NCBI GenBank assembly: GCA_903927965.1
Contig: CAIYPA010000090.1
Span: forward strand, 1 to 33,990
Reading direction: 5' to 3'
Source of the DNA: an uncultured Bacteroidia bacterium
GTDB lineage: Bacteria > Bacteroidota > Bacteroidia > Bacteroidales > Prolixibacteraceae
DNA length: 33,990 bases
Below, piece after piece: positions 1-7,540 of the stretch. A program made the position numbers and the translations under genes. Numbering within the stretch: the first letter of the stretch is position 1; each line of letters opens with the position of its first letter. Below the pieces are notes generated by a model. It did not search any database. It saw only the letters and a list, made by a program, of their open reading frames with translations, and had not been told where the DNA came from.

Positions 1-75
1 AGCTGAATTTATTTGCAAAATAGATTCAACCTGATCAGCATGTTTATCATTGATGTCAGATATAATCAATATCAT
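1..75 (-). CDS. N-terminal fragment of a probable ATP-grasp peptide maturase (cut by window edge)
   Basis: An ATG at 75 on the minus strand opens a frame that runs without a stop to the window edge, giving 25 codons that begin MILIISDIND and continue KHADQVESIL. A start of the form M-I/V-L-I-I/T followed by D and a V-x-x-x-L helix is what I know from the N-terminal strand and helix of MvdC/MvdD and grasp-with-spasm ATP-grasp enzymes, which form ester or amide crosslinks in graspetide precursors. That assignment rests on family memory over 25 residues; the catalytic part is not in the window. Its context supports it: it lies 205 nt downstream of a C39 exporter/HlyD pair in the same orientation, near a double-glycine peptide gene, and it has its own copy of the 35-nt motif upstream. 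Other folds that begin with a short hydrophobic strand remain possible. Confidence 0.5.
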   Translation of the reverse strand, partial: MILIISDINDKHADQVESILQINSA

Positions 76-137
76 CTTTAAAAATCGGTTAAGATAAATG
101 ACTACTTCCGTAATTTACATATCACAGAATGCATGTG

Positions 138-172
138 TTAGTAGGAAAGAATCACAGTTTGTTACCTGAATT
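138..172 (-). promoter_or_regulatory. Copy A of a three-copy 35-nt motif, candidate ECF sigma promoter
   Basis: Read on the minus strand it contains TCAGGTAACAA, 11 nt, TTCC, one base, A, one base, TAA. It matches copy C (4079-4113) at 25 of 35 positions without gaps. It ends 62 nt before the ATG of the edge ATP-grasp frame and points towards it. The GTAAC box resembles the AAC-containing -35 element of many ECF promoters, and the TTCC..A.TAA box sits at about -10 distance. Assignment as a promoter is inference. Confidence 0.5.
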
Positions 173-280
173 TGGATGAATTTTTTAAATCACTTTGACT
201 ATTCGGCTTCCTTAAATTAAGATTTTAAAAAAAAATCCATTATAAAGTTCACAATTTAATTCCGTAAAAAAGATTTAATA

Positions 281-1585
281 TTACTTCCCGTTATCAAAAA
301 GTGCTTTTAAAGGATTGATGAGTCTTGTAATAAGTCTCATTTCTTTTGTTACAATTTCTGCTGTACCATCCATTTGTTGAATAAACTTCAGGTTCTCCCG
401 ATATGTAGAAGTCATCCCCCCGGTAAGTTCGATTTCAGCAATATACCCTTGTGCTACAGGCACTAAGGAAATAGATTTAATAGTACCTTTTAACATTCCA
501 AACTCCATATATGGAAAACCATTTAACTTCAAATTTACTCTCTGACCCACCTCAACTTTCCCAAAACCAGATGGTGGAATTACAGCCTTTGCTATGATCG
601 CTGAAGCTTCATTTGGAATGATTGTGGCTATAAGTTCACCAACCTTGACTTCCTGATTTACACTCCAAATCGAAGTGAAAGTCAACTTACCGTTTATTGG
701 ACTCGTAACCAAATATTTCTCTTCCCACTCATGAACTGCATTTTCGAGGTTCTGTTTTGATTCGTCAAGTGCAAGCCGAAATTCAGCCAGTTCTCGTTCA
801 TGCTGCATTTGCAACTCTACTCTAGTAGATTGTAATTGGAGTATTGCAGACTCCGTTTCCCGTAAAGTTGCTTCAAATCCTATAAATGCCGATTTTTTAG
901 AAAGAAATAATTGCCTCGACTTTTCGTATTCAGACTCGCTTGTAGTTCGCTTTTGAAAAAGAAAGGAATCACGGGTAAAACTTTTTTCTGATAATATAAG
1001 GTCATTGTACATTATCTCCTTTTGGCTGATAAGGGTATGGTAATACTCTTGTTCCTTAATAATTTGTTTGTCAATTAGTCCAATTTTTTGAGGAATATAA
1101 TTTTGCGTAAGGTAATGTTTAAAATTACTGCGACTCTTTAAAAACGGGCCATAACTCGATTGTAATTCACCTATGGTAAGATGATCCGACAAATCGTATG
1201 CAAAAACTTGTTCGTCCCATTCTGAAATATTCAAACCAAGAGCCAACTCCTTTTTAAGAATAAGATAATGATTGTAATCAGTTGGATTATTTATTAGGGC
1301 AATGCTTTCTTTTTCTACCACGACTTGTCCATCAACAGCAAAAAGGCGATCCAATTTACCAGTTGATTTACTTATCAATGAAACCGGTGGATTTTTAGTT
1401 GTCAGAAGCATAGTGGCCCGTATAATTTCAGGTGATTTAAATAAATAACTACCCACAAGGAGCATAATGAATAAAATAAACAGGATGGTTAATCCCCACC
1501 TTATTAAGGAATTCGGAATATAAGACATGATGTCTTGAACTTCTTCACTGTTTTTTTCCGAACTATTTAAATCTAACATGTTCAT
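281..1585 (-). CDS. HlyD-family periplasmic adaptor (membrane fusion protein) of a C39 peptide exporter
   Basis: This 434-residue protein has a short cytoplasmic N-terminus, one membrane segment at about residues 28-48, a first half lipoyl-like segment with VDGQVVVEKESIALI, a long helical coiled-coil stretch at about 150-290 rich in Glu, Gln and Lys, and a second lipoyl/beta-barrel half beginning around SPINGKLTF. That order is typical of HlyD/MchE-type adaptors, which link an inner-membrane ABC exporter to an outer-membrane channel. It starts 5 nt after the stop of the C39 ABC gene, so the two are co-transcribed and surely work together. No TolC-like gene is visible, as is usual for such loci. 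The family is clear; the substrate is inferred from the neighbouring double-glycine peptide. Confidence 0.93.
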   Translation of the reverse strand: MNMLDLNSSEKNSEEVQDIMSYIPNSLIRWGLTILFILFIMLLVGSYLFKSPEIIRATMLLTTKNPPVSLISKSTGKLDRLFAVDGQVVVEKESIALINNPTDYNHYLILKKELALGLNISEWDEQVFAYDLSDHLTIGELQSSYGPFLKSRSNFKHYLTQNYIPQKIGLIDKQIIKEQEYYHTLISQKEIMYNDLILSEKSFTRDSFLFQKRTTSESEYEKSRQLFLSKKSAFIGFEATLRETESAILQLQSTRVELQMQHERELAEFRLALDESKQNLENAVHEWEEKYLVTSPINGKLTFTSIWSVNQEVKVGELIATIIPNEASAIIAKAVIPPSGFGKVEVGQRVNLKLNGFPYMEFGMLKGTIKSISLVPVAQGYIAEIELTGGMTSTYRENLKFIQQMDGTAEIVTKEMRLITRLINPLKALFDNGK

Positions 1586-1590
1586 TATTA

Positions 1591-3807
1591 TTAATTTCCA
1601 AGTTCAAGTTGGTCTTTAACCAGATTAAAATAAAAACCTTTCCGTCCGATCAGTTCAATATGCGTTCCTTTTTCCACTATCTCACCTGCCTCTAACACAA
1701 TGATCTGATCGGCGTTTTTTACAGTACTCAAGCGGTGAGCAACTACAATTACAGTGTGATCCTTAAAATATTCATTAAGATTGTCCATAATTATCAACTC
1801 ATTACGGGCATCTAAGGCATTGGTTGCTTCATCAAAAAAGATATATTCAGGTTGTTTGTAAATGGCACGAGCAATCAAAATGCGCTGTTTTTGTCCTGTG
1901 CTTAAACCGTGTCCTTCGCTTCCGATTTTAGTGTTTAGTCCCATTGGAAGATTATCAATAAATGTTTGAATATTTGCAAGTTTTATTGAATTGCTAAGTT
2001 TAAGCGTATCTGGATATTCATCACCAATCCCAATGTTTCCGGCAATTGAGTCAGAAAAGATAAACCCATCCTGCATGACGACCCCACAACTGTTACGCCA
2101 CTGCATATTGCTGTACTTATCAATTGATGTCCCACCTAGGGTTATTGAGCCGGAAGTGGGCTTATAAAAACCCAGAAGAAGTTTGATAAGTGTACTTTTC
2201 CCACTTCCACTGGTTCCAACAATGGCTGTTATCTTATTTCCAGGTATTTCCAAATCAATATTTTTCAGTACTCTTGGTGAATTTGGCCCTTCGTAATGAA
2301 AATTGACATTTTTTAATATTATTTCCCTTCCTAAAGGAATATCATGAATTTTTTGTTGTTCCGGTTTCTCCTCATCCTCCTTATCATTAATTTCGCTCAA
2401 TCGCTCCAGACTTATCTTGGCATCCTGCGCTGACATCATAAAGCCAATAAGTAAATGGATTGGAGCATTTAATTGTCCAATGATATATTGTACGGCCATC
2501 ATCATCCCCATTGTCATTTCTCCAGTGACAACAGCCCTTGCCGTTAAAAATGAAATGAAGATATCTTTTGTTTGATTAATAAATGTTGCACCAATTGTTT
2601 GATTCTGACTAAGGATGAGTCCAGAAATATTTATCTTGTACAATTTTGCCTGTATTCTTTCCCACTCCCATCGTTTTTGTTTTTCACAATTGTTCAATTT
2701 TATTTCCTGCATACCAGTAATTAATTGAACAATATTGCTTTGATTAGCAGCTGCTTGCTGAAAATGTTTATAATCTAGGGTTCTCCTTTTTTTTAGAAAA
2801 AGCCATACCCACCCAATGTAAAAAACGCTGCCTGTAATAAATACTGCCAAAATTAAAGGATGATAAGTTGCCAGAATAACTGTATAGATAGCAAAAACAA
2901 ATGTTGCAAAAAGAATATCAACAAGAGAAGTGGTTAAAAATGTTTGGATACGATTATGGTCACCGATTCGTTGCATAAGATCACCTACCATTCTGGACTC
3001 AAAAAATGAAATTGGCAAACGCATCAGTTTGATCAAAAAATCAGAGATCAAGGATATACTAACTCTTGTAGTAACATGCAACATGATCCAGTTCCGGATG
3101 ATCTCATTCGCAGTCTGTCCGAAAGTAAGAACCAATTGGGCCACCAGGACCATACCAATGAAATTTAGATCATTGTTGCCTATTCCGAAATCAACGATCG
3201 ATTGGGTTAAAAATGGAAAAATCATACTAACCAAACACCCGGTCAACATTCCGAGAATTATTTGGACAATGAATTTCCTGTATGGCCGCAAATACCCAAG
3301 TAAAAAGCTGAATTTTCGTGAATCAGAATTGTATTGCTCCTCATTATAAAAATGGGGAGTTGGCTCCAGTAATAAGGCAAAGCCTTCTTTACCCGAAGAA
3401 ATCCAAAACTCTAAAAATTCAGCCGTATTGTACTCGAGGGGCCCGTATGCTGGATCAACAACTTTAATGGAGGCAACTTCATTTTCGTGTTTTAAAAAAA
3501 AAAGGAATTTGCTTTTTCGGACGATTTCCTGAACGATTACAAAATGATTTTGATTCCAATGAATGATGCAGGGAAGAGGAGCCTCGTCTCTCAATTGCTC
3601 CCAAGTTAGTCTCACACCTCTGCTCCTGAATCCAAGTGTTTCTGCAGCAACAGACAAACTAAGCAAAGAAACACCTTCACGAGTAGAAAAAGTCAAATTG
3701 CGGATATGCTGAAGGGAAAAATTGCGGCCAAAGTATTTGGCAACCATCCTTAGGCAGGTTGGTCCGCAATCCATGGAATCAAGTTGTTTAAAAAAGGGGA
3801 ATTGCAT
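1591..3807 (-). CDS. C39 peptidase-containing ABC exporter (double-glycine peptide processing and export)
   Basis: This 738-residue protein has three parts. An N-terminal C39 peptidase (about 1-145) carries an intact catalytic set: Cys14 in DCGPTC, His88 in NHFVIV and Asp118 in VVDP, with Gln8 in the oxyanion position. A membrane domain covers about 165-470. A C-terminal ATPase has Walker A GTSGSGKST (531-539), signature LSTGQ (635-639, with Thr in place of the usual Gly) and Walker B ending D659-E660, followed by an H-loop in VVAHRLS. Enzymes of this class cut leader peptides after Gly-Gly and export the core. Length and domain order are normal for the family. It is the first gene of an operon with the HlyD adaptor and is divergent from a peptide gene with a matching leader. 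I found no clear TAnnTTTG promoter directly upstream. Confidence 0.96.
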   Translation of the reverse strand: MQFPFFKQLDSMDCGPTCLRMVAKYFGRNFSLQHIRNLTFSTREGVSLLSLSVAAETLGFRSRGVRLTWEQLRDEAPLPCIIHWNQNHFVIVQEIVRKSKFLFFLKHENEVASIKVVDPAYGPLEYNTAEFLEFWISSGKEGFALLLEPTPHFYNEEQYNSDSRKFSFLLGYLRPYRKFIVQIILGMLTGCLVSMIFPFLTQSIVDFGIGNNDLNFIGMVLVAQLVLTFGQTANEIIRNWIMLHVTTRVSISLISDFLIKLMRLPISFFESRMVGDLMQRIGDHNRIQTFLTTSLVDILFATFVFAIYTVILATYHPLILAVFITGSVFYIGWVWLFLKKRRTLDYKHFQQAAANQSNIVQLITGMQEIKLNNCEKQKRWEWERIQAKLYKINISGLILSQNQTIGATFINQTKDIFISFLTARAVVTGEMTMGMMMAVQYIIGQLNAPIHLLIGFMMSAQDAKISLERLSEINDKEDEEKPEQQKIHDIPLGREIILKNVNFHYEGPNSPRVLKNIDLEIPGNKITAIVGTSGSGKSTLIKLLLGFYKPTSGSITLGGTSIDKYSNMQWRNSCGVVMQDGFIFSDSIAGNIGIGDEYPDTLKLSNSIKLANIQTFIDNLPMGLNTKIGSEGHGLSTGQKQRILIARAIYKQPEYIFFDEATNALDARNELIIMDNLNEYFKDHTVIVVAHRLSTVKNADQIIVLEAGEIVEKGTHIELIGRKGFYFNLVKDQLELGN

Positions 3808-4000
3808 AATAATATCCTGAATAATTGCCTATTAGCAAGAATATTTTACAGTTTTCAAAATATTTACAATAAAACAAAGAAGTCGATAAACTCTGACTCT
3901 AAAATTTCGTTAAAAATAGCTTTATTAGTCACTAATCCCAAATAACATTGTAACTTTTAATACAAACAAGTAAAAGCCATAGAGAATTTGAAAAAAATAC

Positions 4001-4008
4001 TACCTTTG
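4001..4008 (+). promoter_or_regulatory. Candidate housekeeping promoter -7 box (TACCTTTG) for the peptide gene
   Basis: TACCTTTG matches the Bacteroidota -7 consensus TAnnTTTG. No TTG at the usual 17-23 nt upstream is visible; the nearest TTTG (3987-3990) is only 10 nt away. A start here would give a 5' leader of about 125 nt that includes copy C of the 35-nt motif. Confidence 0.45.
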
Positions 4009-4078
4009 CTCCATTATTGAACAGTTAACTCAATAATATATTATTAAAATATTTAATGACTTGTAAAAATAATTGCTT

Positions 4079-4113
4079 AAATCAGGTAACAATTTGAAAC
4101 ATGTTCCTATTAA
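4079..4113 (+). promoter_or_regulatory. Copy C of the 35-nt motif, candidate ECF sigma promoter of the peptide gene
   Basis: Read on the plus strand: TCAGGTAACAA at 4082-4092, then 11 nt, TTCC at 4104-4107, then TATTAA. It matches copy B (9451-9485) at 29 of 35 positions, the first 20 being identical. It ends 28 nt before the ATG of the double-glycine peptide, so initiation just downstream would leave a leader of about 20 nt, normal for this phylum. Confidence 0.55.
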
Positions 4114-4141
4114 TAGATAATTTACGCTAATAACGACAGAG

Positions 4142-4396
4142 ATGAAAGTTAGATCATTTAGTTTCGCCGCATTTAATCGTTTTGATTGCAAATTTAAAGA
4201 TCTCAATTGCAATGAGATGAATGCCCTCAGGGGTGGTTCGGATCCACCACTTCCTCCTACTGGTGGTGATGATTGGATCATTGATATTTCTTCACCTAAA
4301 AAAGTTAATTCTTCATATAACACTACTTTATTTACTGCGACAACACTTACCACAACGGTTACTGTTGATCCACTTAAGAAGAACAAAAAAAAGTAA
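4142..4396 (+). CDS. Double-glycine leader peptide, putative RiPP or secreted peptide precursor
   Basis: An 84-residue precursor. Residues 1-32 form a leader ending DLNCNEMNALRGG, closely like the (R)EMNALKGG leaders of Bacteroidota peptides exported by C39 transporters, with hydrophobic residues at the usual spacing (Leu21, Met26, Leu29). Predicted cleavage after Gly32 releases a 52-residue core that starts SDPPLPPTGGDDW, has a Thr/Ser-rich middle (NTTLFTATTLTTTVTV) and ends DPLKKNKKK. Both cysteines (16 and 23) lie in the leader, so a lanthipeptide or disulfide product is unlikely. Asp residues together with Thr, Ser and Lys would suit ester or amide crosslinks by an ATP-grasp enzyme, and such an enzyme may lie at the left edge. 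A second Gly-Gly (41-42) is an alternative cut. The divergent C39 exporter is the expected partner. Function is not recognised; frames on the opposite strand look like shadows. Confidence 0.8.
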   Translation: MKVRSFSFAAFNRFDCKFKDLNCNEMNALRGGSDPPLPPTGGDDWIIDISSPKKVNSSYNTTLFTATTLTTTVTVDPLKKNKKK

Positions 4397-4472
4397 ATTA
4401 AGTTAGTCTCCATAGTGGGAGTAATTCAATTTCTTTTCAGAATATAATTGTTGTTGTGAACAAGTTGTTTAT

Positions 4473-4502
4473 TATAGCCATGGCATTTATGCTGTGGCTA
4501 TA
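4473..4502 (+). terminator. Hairpin after the peptide gene, probable terminator
   Basis: A 13-bp stem (TATAGCCATGGCA with TGCTGTGGCTATA, two adjacent G-U pairs as RNA) closes a 4-nt TTTA loop 76 nt after the peptide stop codon. A true T-run is lacking; only GTTATTT follows. It probably ends or stabilises the peptide mRNA and separates it from the CHAT gene. Confidence 0.55.
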
Positions 4503-4750
4503 GTTATTTGTGCCAATTTTTCGGATTCGCGATCCCTTTTTACACTCATTCCTGTTTTTGTTGTACCTGATATTGTCGGTGATAATGTGTCTATACGACA
4601 ATTTCGTTGAAAAAGAATGGCCTATTCCGCGTTTTCAAGTCGAAATAATTAAATAAACTAACCTGAGAATATGGTCCACTAACTTTAACTAAATATTTCA
4701 ACTTATTGCTATATTACCACCTGAAATACTTGAATTTTATATTATTAGTA
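4503..4750. other. Intergenic region upstream of the TPR-CHAT gene
   Basis: No supported gene. An open frame of about 50 codons at 4504-4657 has no clear start or recognisable product. A sequence around 4658-4684 (CTAAC, then GTCCACTAA) resembles a degenerate 35-nt motif but with spacing shorter by two, so it is not called as a promoter. Confidence 0.4.
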
Positions 4751-7540
4751 ATGAGGTATATAGCGTGTTTGTTTCTTTTTTTCTTTTCCTGTACCTTTGA
4801 ATTAAGTGCACAAGGTTCAAATCATGATACTATGAGTTCCATTTTATCAGATTACAATAATAAGATGAGGGCAGGTAATTTATTGGGAGCTGTTGATTGC
4901 TTAACAGGTCTAATAGAGTCTAATATCGAATTCACACCCATTAAAAAGCTTGGCCTTAACAATAACCTTGGCGTGTTGCATAAAAATCTTGGCCAGTATG
5001 ATATTGCTTTGAAGTATTACGATACAGCCGAAACCATCTTTCTTAGCAATAATTTTACAGATAATTCCCTATTGATAAGTATTTTTGGTAACAAGGTTAA
5101 TATTTACACTTTTAAAGGAGAATATAACAAAGCTCTTGATTACATTGAAAAAGGGATTCGATCAGTAAAGATCAGCAATATGACTGAACTTGTAAAACAA
5201 CAATCCTATTCTTCTTTTTTTCTTAGTGCTGGAATAATTTATACGCAATTAAATAATTTCGACGAAGCTTTAAATTCTTTTAAAAAAAGTATTAACATTA
5301 AAAACAAATTCAATTTTCCAGGCAAAAGTAATGTGTATCTGAATATTGCAAAAATTTATTCAAAATCCAAAAATTACCTTTTAGCTGATAAATACTTTAA
5401 ACTAAGTCTGATCCAATCAGATACAGAAAATACTACTTTCTCGACACTTAAGGTAAATATATTATTGGAATACGGACATTTCTTAATCTCCATTCATCAA
5501 AATGAAAAGGCCCTTTTTCACATCAAAGAAGCCCTAAACTTAAATCAAAAAAATTCTGGTGAAAAGAATCAATTAACAGCCAATTGCTACCAGGTATTAG
5601 GCGATTATTATAAATTGGCAGAAAAGAATTATTCTGAGGCATTAACTTACTATCAAAAAGCATTAGTTTCAGGTTCAAGCGATTTTAACGAATCTTCCAT
5701 TGAAGAAAATCCCATTCCTAATGACGTTTTCCCAAATTTCTGGCAACTACGGGTTTTAAGTAGAAAAGCTGAGGTATTATTGAGCCTCGCAAACGGGGAA
5801 CCCAATAAGGAGTCCAAAATCCATTATCTTTCTTCATGCTTCAATACCATTAATCTTGCCATTGAAATGACCAATTCTATACGCCTTGAGTATCAGAATG
5901 AAGAAACCCGTTTAGATTTCACAGGTAAACAGAAGGATATTTTCGTCCTGGGTATTGAAACTGCGATAAAACAATACACATTAACTGGCGATAAAAAATA
6001 CATAAACAATGCCTTCAAAACATCGCAACAATATAAGGCCAATGAATTAAAATTCGAAATTGCCAAAAATAGATTATTCTCAAGTAATCAAATTCCAGAT
6101 TCACTACGAATTCAAGAAATCAAATATAAAAATAACATTGCAAGCTACAACTTGCTTATACAAAATGAGTTTTCAACTTTTAAGCCTGATACGGCAAAGA
6201 TATCCTATTGGAAAGATCAAATTTTTTATTTGAACAGATCACTTGATAAAACAACAGAGTCGATAGAAAAAAAATATCCACAATTTATTGATAAATTTAA
6301 AAAAGGCAATATTGTTCCAACTGAAACGATTCAGGCAAATTTAAAACCGGATGAAAATTTAGTTGACTATGTTATTTCCGAAAAGGATGAGAACGGAGCA
6401 AGGAAAATTTTTGAGTTTGTTGTTACTAGAAATGATCTATTTTGCCATACAGAAGTAATAGACAATCTATTGTCCAATCAATTAGTGAACCTAAAAACCA
6501 AATTAATCAATCAGTTTAACGAAACGAACAATATTGAAAATTACAATCAATTAAACTATATGCTATATATTGCTTATAAAGCATTAATTCTACCCATTCG
6601 AAATCACTTTTCAGGCAATAAACTAATTATTATTCCAGATGAGGAGATTTCCTATTTTCCTTTTGATGCATTATTGACATCGTGTGGTAAAAAGACAATG
6701 ATAAACTATGCAGAATTGCCTTATTTAATTTTCGACTATACCTTTTCATATGGTTACTCCACAAATACCGTATGGGCAAACCAAGCAGTAAAAACAAATT
6801 ATCCTAAAATTATCGGATTTGCTCCTGACTATTCGGATCCCCTTTCTACCGATGGGAAAAAATACACAACATTAAAAACCAACGCCAATGAAATTGAAAA
6901 GATCTTAACAATTTTTGATGGAACTTTATTTAAAGGGGATCAGGCATCTTTGGTTCAATTTAGATCTATTTTGAGTCATGGATCCATTCTTCACCTGGCC
7001 ATGCATGCTGAAGTCAATAACAAACTATCCGGTTCATCAAGTTTACTTTTTACTCCGGATCATAAAGAACCAAACAACTACCGTTTATACAATTACGAAA
7101 TAGGTCAAATGAATATTAATTCTCCAATGGTTGTATTAAGTGCCTGTAATACCGGCAATGGTAAGTTATATAGTGGAGAAGGAGCCATGAGCATTGCAAG
7201 GAACTTTGTTCTCGCTGGAGTCCCGTCGGTGGTAGAAACACTTTGGCCGGTTGAGGATTTGGCAGGATCCCGAATTATGATAAATTTTTACAAATACTTA
7301 TCAGAAGGAAAGGAAAAGAATACAGCCCTTAGATTGGCAAAATTGGATTATATCTCAACAACTTCCCCATCATTCGTAAATCCCAGATTCTGGGCAGCCT
7401 ACACGCTCTTGGGAGATGTAACACCAATTAGGATATATTGGTGGAAGGAAAATCAGATTTTGTTTTATGCTATTTCGATTTTTTTACTTCTGATTCCGGC
7501 TACTATATATTATCGCCGAAGATCTTTGAGGATTAAATGA
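4751..7540 (+). CDS. Exported TPR-CHAT protein, caspase-like, C-terminally membrane anchored
   Basis: From the ATG at 4751 the protein has 929 residues and begins with a signal peptide (MRYIACLFLFFF..., cut likely at LSA/QG after residue 20). An in-frame ATG at 4706 would add 15 residues and spoil the signal, so I prefer 4751. About residues 40-390 are TPR repeats with the usual spacing of A, G and Y (for example YDIALKYYDTAE). A CHAT domain fills about 600-895: LHLAMHAEV with His752 and VVLSACNTG with Cys799 are the expected catalytic pair of this caspase/separase-related family, followed by SGEGAMSIARNFVLAGV and ETLWPVED. A membrane segment at about 899-921 and a basic tail RRRSLRIK end the protein. 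Topology therefore puts TPR and CHAT in the periplasm. Its last 31 nt overlap the convergent anti-sigma-like gene. The target is unknown; proteolysis of the anti-sigma or handling of the peptide are guesses. Confidence 0.9.
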   Translation: MRYIACLFLFFFSCTFELSAQGSNHDTMSSILSDYNNKMRAGNLLGAVDCLTGLIESNIEFTPIKKLGLNNNLGVLHKNLGQYDIALKYYDTAETIFLSNNFTDNSLLISIFGNKVNIYTFKGEYNKALDYIEKGIRSVKISNMTELVKQQSYSSFFLSAGIIYTQLNNFDEALNSFKKSINIKNKFNFPGKSNVYLNIAKIYSKSKNYLLADKYFKLSLIQSDTENTTFSTLKVNILLEYGHFLISIHQNEKALFHIKEALNLNQKNSGEKNQLTANCYQVLGDYYKLAEKNYSEALTYYQKALVSGSSDFNESSIEENPIPNDVFPNFWQLRVLSRKAEVLLSLANGEPNKESKIHYLSSCFNTINLAIEMTNSIRLEYQNEETRLDFTGKQKDIFVLGIETAIKQYTLTGDKKYINNAFKTSQQYKANELKFEIAKNRLFSSNQIPDSLRIQEIKYKNNIASYNLLIQNEFSTFKPDTAKISYWKDQIFYLNRSLDKTTESIEKKYPQFIDKFKKGNIVPTETIQANLKPDENLVDYVISEKDENGARKIFEFVVTRNDLFCHTEVIDNLLSNQLVNLKTKLINQFNETNNIENYNQLNYMLYIAYKALILPIRNHFSGNKLIIIPDEEISYFPFDALLTSCGKKTMINYAELPYLIFDYTFSYGYSTNTVWANQAVKTNYPKIIGFAPDYSDPLSTDGKKYTTLKTNANEIEKILTIFDGTLFKGDQASLVQFRSILSHGSILHLAMHAEVNNKLSGSSSLLFTPDHKEPNNYRLYNYEIGQMNINSPMVVLSACNTGNGKLYSGEGAMSIARNFVLAGVPSVVETLWPVEDLAGSRIMINFYKYLSEGKEKNTALRLAKLDYISTTSPSFVNPRFWAAYTLLGDVTPIRIYWWKENQILFYAISIFLLLIPATIYYRRRSLRIK

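Larger units (their letters stand above)
3808..4141. other. Intergenic region between the divergent exporter and peptide genes
   Basis: No coding frame I can support is present on either strand. The region is very AT-rich and holds a Bacteroidota-type -7 box and copy C of the 35-nt motif, both directed at the peptide gene. No comparable promoter for the exporter could be recognised, so the start of the minus-strand transcript is unknown. Confidence 0.6.

Noticed and set aside
204-236. Inverted AT-rich sequence after the HlyD gene as a terminator
   Set aside because: The palindrome is short and purely AT, with no stable stem; no confident terminator for the exporter operon was found.
4030-4413. 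Minus-strand 127-codon frame over the peptide gene
   Set aside because: It is antisense to the double-glycine peptide, begins with a hydrophobic stretch only because of Lys codons on the other strand, and matches no family I know; the plus-strand frame has a specific leader.
4504-4657. Short open frame of about 50 codons between the peptide and CHAT genes
   Set aside because: It has no good start, no leader or recognisable composition, and overlaps the region after the terminator hairpin.
4658-4684. Fourth, degenerate copy of the 35-nt motif upstream of the CHAT gene
   Set aside because: CTAAC and GTCCACTAA are present, but the distance between boxes is two bases shorter, and the first box lacks CAGG. 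It could still be a weak site.
4792-4799. TACCTTTG inside the start of the CHAT gene, a match to the -7 consensus
   Set aside because: It lies in the signal-peptide coding part; using it would remove the signal peptide.
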